DNA of 64,000 bases, from positions 3,884,501-3,948,500 of the forward strand of contig NZ_JAQOMR010000001.1 of NCBI RefSeq assembly GCF_028401385.1. Direction: 5' to 3'. The DNA comes from Marinicella algicola. Lineage in GTDB: Bacteria; Pseudomonadota; Gammaproteobacteria; Xanthomonadales; Marinicellaceae. The position numbers and the translations under genes were made by a program. Under the pieces are notes generated by a model that was given only the letters and a program-made list of their open reading frames with translations, did no database searches and was not told where the DNA came from. Position 1 is the first letter of the stretch, and the number at the start of each line of letters is the position of its first letter. Shown one piece after another: positions 58,808 to 64,000 of the stretch.

Positions 58808-59591
58808 TTACGGCTGCTTGCCGATATAGGCGAGGATGCCGCCGTCAACGTAGAGAACGTGGCCGTTGACGAAGTCCGAAGCCGATGAGGCAAGGAAAAC
58901 CGCCGGGCCCTTCAGGTCGCCGGTCGTGCCCCAGCGGTTGGCAGGCGTCTTGGCCAGGATGAAGGAGTTGAACGGATGGCCGGGCTCGCGCAGCGGGCGG
59001 TCTGCGGCGTTTCGATATAGCCGGGGCCGATGCCGTTGCACTGGATGTTGTAGGCGCCGTATTCCGAAGCGATATTGCGTGTCAGCATCTTCAGACCGCC
59101 CTTGGCGGCTGCGTACGCCGAAACCGTTTCGCGGCCAAGCTCGCTCATCATCGAGCAGATGTTGATGATCTTGCCACTGCGGCGTTCCATCATTGATGGC
59201 AGAACGGCCTTGGCGAGGATGAAGGGTGCCGTCAGGTCGATATCGATGACCTTGCGGAAATCACCAGCTTCCATCTCATGCATCGGCGTACGGGCAATGA
59301 TACCGGCATTGTTGACCAGAATATCGACCGGGCCGACGTCTTCGGCAATCCGGGCCACCATGTTCTGTACGGCAGGCTCATCGGTAACGTCGCAGATGTA
59401 GCCTTTGGCGTCGATGCCGGCTGCCTTGTAGTCGGCGATGCCTTTTTCAGGAAATCTTCGTTGATGTCGTTGAAGACGATCGTCGCACCGGCTTCGGCAA
59501 GCGCGGAAGCAATGGAGAAGCCGATACCGTAGGAAGCGCCGGTGACCAGCGCGACCTTGCCTTCAAGCGAAAAACTGTCTGCAAAGTGCAT
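58808..59591 (-). CDS. kduD: 2-keto-3-deoxygluconate-pathway SDR dehydrogenase KduD (two frameshifts)
   Basis: The SDR start MHFADSFSLEGKVALVTGAS with GASYGIGFSIA is clear. NNAG is in ILVNNAGIIARTP. Catalytic Ser-Tyr-Lys are in INICSMMSELGRETVSAYAA with the Lys in AAKGGL. G is missing near 59450 (restoring LKKGIADYKAAGID) and C near 59007 (restoring IETPQTAPLREPGHPF). About 261 residues. KduD reduces 2,5-diketo-3-deoxygluconate (DKII) to KDG in pectin or hyaluronan breakdown. It is adjacent to kduI in the same direction; KDG would feed to Eda via a kinase outside the window. Confidence 0.9.
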
Positions 59592-59649
59592 GAGCGGATC
59601 TTTCTGTTCTTGAGAAATGTTTGTTCGGAGGGCGAAGCTGTCCCAGCGA

Positions 59650-60492
59650 TCAGCGCAATTCGTTGATCGGGATGACATCCATGTCGTTGAAGGTCTGGTT
59701 TTCGCCGCCCATCGCCCAGATGAAGGTGTAGCTGGTGGTGCCGCAACCGGCATGGATGCTCCATGACGGGCTGATGACGGCCTGCTCGTTCTGCACCAGA
59801 ATGTGGCGGGTCTGCTTGCCCTCACCCATCATGTGGAAGACAGATTGATCTTCCGGCAGATTGAAATAAGTGTAGATCTCCATCCGGCGCTCATGGGTAT
59901 GGGCTGGCATGGTGTTCCAGACACTACCCGGCTCCAGCTGGGTCAGGCCCATGGAGAGCTGGCAGGTTTCCAGAACGTCAGGATGGATGAACTGGTTGAT
60001 GACGCGCTTGTTGGACGTGGCTGCATCGCCCAGCGGAACCTTCTTGGCATCGGCCATCTTCAGGAAAGTTGTCTTGCAGGCTTTGTGAGCCGGTGCGGAA
60101 ACCATGTAGAATTTTGCGGGCTTGGCCGGATCAACGCTCTTGAACACGACCGACTTGGTGCCGCGGCTGATATAGAGGCAGTCCTGAAAGTCTAGGTTGA
60201 AGGTCTCGCCATCGGCCTCGATCGTGCCGGAACCGCCAAGGTTGAAGATACCGATTTCACGGCGCTCCAGAACATAATTCGTTCCGAACGTACCCATGCA
60301 ATCAATGCCCTTGTCCAGCGGCACGGCTTCACTCACCGGCATGCAGCCAAGGGTCACCATCCGGTCGATATGCGAATAAACGGCAACGACGGTATCGGCG
60401 ACATAGAGGTTTTCGATCAGGAATTCATCGCGCGCTTCCTCGGTGGTGTAGCGCTTGAAGTCTTTCTGATTGACGGAATAGCGGATATCCAT
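59650..60492 (-). CDS. kduI: 5-dehydro-4-deoxy-D-glucuronate isomerase
   Basis: The 280-residue protein starts MDIRYSVNQKDFKRYTTEEA. The cupin metal site is in TMPAHTHERRMEIYTYFNLP, with two His and a Glu, and a later His in SIHAGCGTTSY. KduI turns 5-keto-4-deoxyuronate (from unsaturated oligogalacturonides) into DKII for KduD. The frame is intact. It precedes kduD by 58 bases. Confidence 0.97.
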   Translation of the reverse strand: MDIRYSVNQKDFKRYTTEEARDEFLIENLYVADTVVAVYSHIDRMVTLGCMPVSEAVPLDKGIDCMGTFGTNYVLERREIGIFNLGGSGTIEADGETFNLDFQDCLYISRGTKSVVFKSVDPAKPAKFYMVSAPAHKACKTTFLKMADAKKVPLGDAATSNKRVINQFIHPDVLETCQLSMGLTQLEPGSVWNTMPAHTHERRMEIYTYFNLPEDQSVFHMMGEGKQTRHILVQNEQAVISPSWSIHAGCGTTSYTFIWAMGGENQTFNDMDVIPINELR

Positions 60493-60632
60493 GGTTCTTT
60501 CTCCTTCGTTGTGTAGAAGCGAATAGTTGCGGACTAACCCTGCGGTCTTTTCGCTTGCTGAAATTCAAATTGGTTGCTCTCGGCGCCTGAAAGGCGGGCG
60601 GGGTATGTTCTCCCGCGCGCAGTACGGATCGA

Positions 60633-61097
60633 TCACAAGCGGATTTTGACAACGACCTTGCGAACGGGCTCGCCTGTTTCGGAAACGGCGCAGCATGGGC
60701 GATGCACATCCCAGGGGTAAAACACGGCAAAGCTGCCGGCAGACAGCGTCAGCGGTGTTTCATCGGCCATCGTCTCGTAAAACAGCAGGTCGCGCTCCTC
60801 GGAGAGGTCTTCAACCGCTTCTCCCGTTGTCGACAGAGGCGCAAAGCCGATCACTTCCCGGCCGGAAACCACATATTGAATGTCGAAATAGCGGAGATGG
60901 GATTCGGGGCGGTTCGCTTCAGTGGGCCGGGTCACATAATCCTGGACTGTTGCGAAAATACGATCCCCGTCAATGTCGATCCGGCCTTCCGGCGCGCTGG
61001 CCAGGTCGGCCTGGCTTAAGAAACGAAGCCCTTCCAGTACCGCTTCCGGCATGGTCGCCTTCTCGAGGTCGAGATTGTCAAGTCGTCCGAAAATCAC
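60633..61097 (-). CDS. YhcH/YjgK/YiaL family protein (DUF386)
   Basis: The 154-residue protein starts MIFGRLDNLDLEKATMPEAV and has conserved cupin residues HLRYFDIQYVVSGREVIG and FAVFYPWDVHRPCC. This family occurs in operons for acidic sugars and sialic acids. Its biochemical role is uncertain, perhaps an anomerase or isomerase. Here it lies between kduI and the TRAP transporter genes. The start ATG at 61097 has AAGGAGTAAAGACTG upstream. Confidence 0.88.
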   Translation of the reverse strand: MIFGRLDNLDLEKATMPEAVLEGLRFLSQADLASAPEGRIDIDGDRIFATVQDYVTRPTEANRPESHLRYFDIQYVVSGREVIGFAPLSTTGEAVEDLSEERDLLFYETMADETPLTLSAGSFAVFYPWDVHRPCCAVSETGEPVRKVVVKIRL

Positions 61098-61267
61098 AGT
61101 CTTTACTCCTTGCTGACCGTTGCTATTGTCCGGCCTGGACGTGTGGAGGCGCCATCGGGCATCGCCATCACGCGCATTTCAGTTGTTCTGCCGGTGCCCG
61201 GTTTACCCGAACGTATCCGTTCCGGCCGCCCCGCGGCGGGGCAGCCGGTTTTCAAAAAGTTCGATCA

Positions 61268-62575
61268 CTAATGGATCAGCCCGGCCGCACGCGGCAGCGC
61301 CAACGACAATTCCGGTATGAACGTCACCGCCATCAGCAGTGCCACGAGGATGAAGAAGAAGGGCAGCAGCGGCTTGACGACGTCCTCGATCTTCAGCTCG
61401 GCGATACGGCAGCCGACGAACATGATCGGACCGACCGGTGGCGTGATGGTGCCGATGCACAGGTTGAAGACCATTAGAACCCCGAAATGGACAGGATCGA
61501 TGCCCAGTGAGATCGCGATCGGGAGGAAGATCGGTGCAAAGATCAGGATGGCCGGTGTGGGGTCCATCACGAAGCCTAAAAGCAGGATCACGATATTCAT
61601 GATGATCATGATCAGGATCGGGTTGTCCGTTATCGACAGCAGCGACGACGCAATGATGTTGGGGATCTGCGCATAGGCCATGATCCAGCCCATGATCGAC
61701 GAAACACCGATCATGAAGATGATCATCGCCGTGGTTTTTACCGTTGCCAGCAACAGTGCGGGGACCATCTTCACCGACATCGTTCTGTAGGCAAGAGACA
61801 GGATCGAGACGTAGACCACCGCGATGGCACTGGCTTCGGTTGGCGTGAAAATGCCCGAGATGATGCCGCCAACGACGATCACGATCATCAACAAGGCCGG
61901 AATCGCTTCAATCGTGGTCTTCAGGTTGGTCCGGAAATTCGCAAGCCGTTCGGCCTTGTAGCCAGCCTTGCGTGCGAAGAAGACCACCGGGATCATGCAG
62001 GCAAAGCCCCATAGAATGCCGGGCACATAACCGGCCATGAACAGGGCTGCAACCGAGGAGCCGCCGCTGGCCAGTGAATAGATGATGAAGGTGTTGCTTG
62101 GCGGAATAAGCATTCCTGCAGGCGCCGAAGCGATGTTAGCGGCGGCGGCAAATTTTGGATCATAGCCATCCGCCTTCTGCTGTGGCCCCATGGCCCCGCC
62201 AATGGCGGCGGCGGCTGCAACGCCGGAGCCGGAGATGGCACCGAACAGCATGTTGGCAACGATGTTCGTCTGAACCAGCGAGCCCGGTATGAAGCAGATC
62301 AGTGCCTTGGCAAAATTGATCAGCCTTCGCGCTATCCCGCCCGAGGTCATGATGTTGCCTGCCAGGATAAAGAACGGGATCGCCAGCAGCGAGAAGGAAT
62401 TGATGCCGGCGAAAATACGCTGGGCGGATGTGATCGCCATGCGGTCAAATGTGAAGATGGTGGCCATCGCCAGTACGGAACCAATGCCCATGCTGACACT
62501 GATCGGAACGCCGATCATCAGAAGGATCGGAATCGAGATGAGCAGGATAAGGCCGATGTCGGCTGCGTTTCCCAT
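61268..62575 (-). CDS. dctM: TRAP transporter large permease
   Basis: The 435-residue protein starts MGNAADIGLILLISIPILLM and has about twelve helices. Family blocks include AGNIMTSGGIARRLI, GAISGSGVAAAAAIGG, IASAPAGMLIPPSNTFIIY and NLCIGTITPPVGPIMFVG. It forms the Na+-coupled channel of the uptake system. Its start lies 1 base after the dctQ stop. Given the kdu genes, uronates or oligogalacturonate products are likely substrates. Confidence 0.95.
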   Translation of the reverse strand: MGNAADIGLILLISIPILLMIGVPISVSMGIGSVLAMATIFTFDRMAITSAQRIFAGINSFSLLAIPFFILAGNIMTSGGIARRLINFAKALICFIPGSLVQTNIVANMLFGAISGSGVAAAAAIGGAMGPQQKADGYDPKFAAAANIASAPAGMLIPPSNTFIIYSLASGGSSVAALFMAGYVPGILWGFACMIPVVFFARKAGYKAERLANFRTNLKTTIEAIPALLMIVIVVGGIISGIFTPTEASAIAVVYVSILSLAYRTMSVKMVPALLLATVKTTAMIIFMIGVSSIMGWIMAYAQIPNIIASSLLSITDNPILIMIIMNIVILLLGFVMDPTPAILIFAPIFLPIAISLGIDPVHFGVLMVFNLCIGTITPPVGPIMFVGCRIAELKIEDVVKPLLPFFFILVALLMAVTFIPELSLALPRAAGLIH

Positions 62576-62576
62576 T

Positions 62577-63092
62577 TTAGTTCGCCTTTCCTTCCACACT
62601 CTGCGTATTGGCAGGGCGGAGCAGCGCTCGAATGTCATTCCAGATGTTGTAAAGGCAGTAATAGGCCGAAAAGGCGCCACATATCGGCAAAGCCAGATAG
62701 ATCTGTCCCGTTCGCAGGAACGGGATGGCGGCGTTGGTCTGACGCATCGTCCGGTCAACGGCGTCGAGCCCGCCGATCAGAAGAATAGCGACAACAAACA
62801 GCAGGATCAGGATGTCTGCGGTGAGATGGAAGACACCTTTCAGTCGCGCTGACGAAAACGCATCCACGAAGATGCCGATGTTCATATGGCCTTTTTCGCC
62901 AAACAGCAGAGCTGCACCCAGAAGAACCAGCCAGACAAACATGATTTTTGCCAGCTCTTCCGTCAGTGCGCCAGCACTGCTGAAAACATAACGGCTGACC
63001 ACTTGCCAGGTCACGATAACCGTCAGAAGGCCGCACAATGTGATGCAGGTCGTTGCCAGAAAACGATCGACCCAAAGCTTGATCGTATGCAT
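62577..63092 (-). CDS. dctQ: TRAP transporter small permease
   Basis: The 171-residue protein has four helices. Conserved DctQ features are VVSRYVFSSAGALTEELAK and LGAALLFGEKGHMNIGIFVD. It pairs with DctM in the membrane. It lies 69 bases after dctP, in the same operon. The frame is intact and normal in length. Confidence 0.94.
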   Translation of the reverse strand: MHTIKLWVDRFLATTCITLCGLLTVIVTWQVVSRYVFSSAGALTEELAKIMFVWLVLLGAALLFGEKGHMNIGIFVDAFSSARLKGVFHLTADILILLFVVAILLIGGLDAVDRTMRQTNAAIPFLRTGQIYLALPICGAFSAYYCLYNIWNDIRALLRPANTQSVEGKAN

Positions 63093-63161
63093 AGCAGTTT
63101 CTTTCTCATCCCTGACGGCCCCGGAAAGCCGGGGCCAGTCCTGGTCATCTATTGTTGGGAA

Positions 63162-64000
63162 TTATTCGCTTGCCGGATGCATCTGCGAGTAGATCTTCTT
63201 GGTCACGTCGCTGGTGATCTTTTCTTCCGTCAGCGGACGAACGGCATCGCGGAAGGGCTGAAGGTCAACGTCGTTGAACTTCGCACCGGCGTCTTCAGCC
63301 AGTGCCCTGGACTTGGCTGCATCTTCAGCAAAGACTTCGAATTCATAGTCTGCGGCCTTCTGAAGCTCTTCGATGAAGATCTGCTTCACATCGTCAGGCA
63401 TGTCTTCGAAGTAATCGACATTCATCACCAGGTAATCAGGGATCATCAGGTGCTGCGTGTAGGAGAAATACGGTGCAATTTCAGAATGCTTGAGCGACCA
63501 GTAAGTCACCTCGTTGTTTTCGCCGCCATCGAGAACACCGGTCTGAATAGCGGTGTAGACCTCGCCCTGACCCATGGCGATACCGTTGCCGCCCATCAGG
63601 TTCATCATGTCGATATTGGTCTGCGACTGCATCACGCGGATCTTCTGGCCGGCCATATCTTCCGGCGTTTCAACCGGGTGGTCCTTCAGATAGACATTGC
63701 GCGAACCGGCGGTGAAAGCGGCCACAACAACGATGCCCTGATCAGCGACCGAGTTGTAAAGATCACTGACAATTTCCGGGTTATTCACGATCTGCTTTTG
63801 ATGCTCGATGCTGTCGAACACATAGGGCAGGTTGAAGACGACGAAGTCGGGGTTCCAGCTTTCCAGAAGGCTGGCGGCGGCCAATGACATGGCGATCGTG
63901 CCGGTCTGGGCCATTTCCACGGTTTCCTTCTGCGCGCCAAGCAGCTCATTCGGGAAAATCTTGACCGAATATTCGCCGTTGGTGCGTTCTGAGAACGCTT
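63162..64000 (-). CDS. dctP: TRAP transporter substrate-binding protein (partial)
   Basis: The frame is open to the window edge, and upstream codons read GEYSVKIFPNELLGAQKE, so the N terminus with its signal peptide lies beyond 64000. LPYVFDSIEHQKQI, RVMQSQTNIDMMNLMGGNG and GQGEVYTAIQTGVLDGGENN (the substrate-contact region) mark the DctP family. GQKIRV supplies the conserved Arg that binds the carboxylate of the ligand. It is the first gene of dctPQM. The same context suggests a uronate ligand. Confidence 0.93.
   Translation of the reverse strand, partial: AFSERTNGEYSVKIFPNELLGAQKETVEMAQTGTIAMSLAAASLLESWNPDFVVFNLPYVFDSIEHQKQIVNNPEIVSDLYNSVADQGIVVVAAFTAGSRNVYLKDHPVETPEDMAGQKIRVMQSQTNIDMMNLMGGNGIAMGQGEVYTAIQTGVLDGGENNEVTYWSLKHSEIAPYFSYTQHLMIPDYLVMNVDYFEDMPDDVKQIFIEELQKAADYEFEVFAEDAAKSRALAEDAGAKFNDVDLQPFRDAVRPLTEEKITSDVTKKIYSQMHPASE

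Overview
This GC-rich window comes from an alphaproteobacterium, most likely an order Rhizobiales (Hyphomicrobiales) chromosome. The evidence is the block helicase - S4 RNA-binding protein - fdxA - carD - rpoH2, phaR, a CenR-like response regulator, an EcfG-type promoter (GGAAC, 17 bases, CGTT) and clustered GANTC sites. A genus cannot be fixed from the sequence alone. The window starts inside pheT and ends inside a TRAP substrate-binding gene.

Layout. 1-9.9 kb: pheT end, a rhodanese, ubiG, an SH3 protein, a 2-hydroxyacid dehydrogenase, a secreted excalibur-type protein, GDPD and prenyl synthase, mtgA, a GST, rpmF, phaR, and a small stress operon (DUF3309 and glycine-zipper lipoprotein) behind an EcfG promoter. 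10-16.8 kb: an intergenic repeat pair, then helicase, S4 protein, fdxA, carD and rpoH2. 16.8-22 kb: an M48 lipoprotein protease and thiBPQ behind a TPP riboswitch. 22-30 kb: an FKBP isomerase, the opgG-opgH-opgC glucan operon, and a divergent MFS/MarR pair. 30-43 kb: thiN, a Uup-like ABC-F protein, GGCT, an AI-2E family permease, an L,D-transpeptidase, a response regulator, a cNMP-binding protein, trhO, a CYTH/CHAD pair, eda, a GNAT enzyme, a divergent adenosylhomocysteinase relative and a serine hydrolase. 43-50 kb: dnaK-dnaJ, recF, a lipoprotein, slyX and a MoeB/ThiF enzyme. 50-54 kb: a persulfide-dioxygenase/DUF442 operon, a GH13 phosphorylase and an ArsR-like regulator. 54.1-56.7 kb: a decayed island next to tRNA-Phe, with integrase and IS21 remnants and a strongly folded stretch of DNA. 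56.8-64 kb: a CSS/EAL phosphodiesterase and a uronate cluster (kduD, kduI, a YhcH-family protein, TRAP dctMQP).

Two signals stand out beyond gene content. First, a nearly identical 25-base element covers the predicted promoters of the rhodanese gene (about 1.5 kb) and the persulfide dioxygenase operon (about 51.4 kb), which suggests one sulfur-stress regulon. Second, the stretch at 55473-55690 folds into four strong stems with no gene to explain it.

About 45 single-base frameshifts break otherwise normal conserved genes, including rpmF, recF, ubiG and opgG. Most are one-base losses in homopolymer runs. At least two of the rare one-base gains sit where the restored codons would give a GANTC methylation site. 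I treat these as sequence errors rather than gene decay. Such genes are annotated as full-length CDS with the break described.
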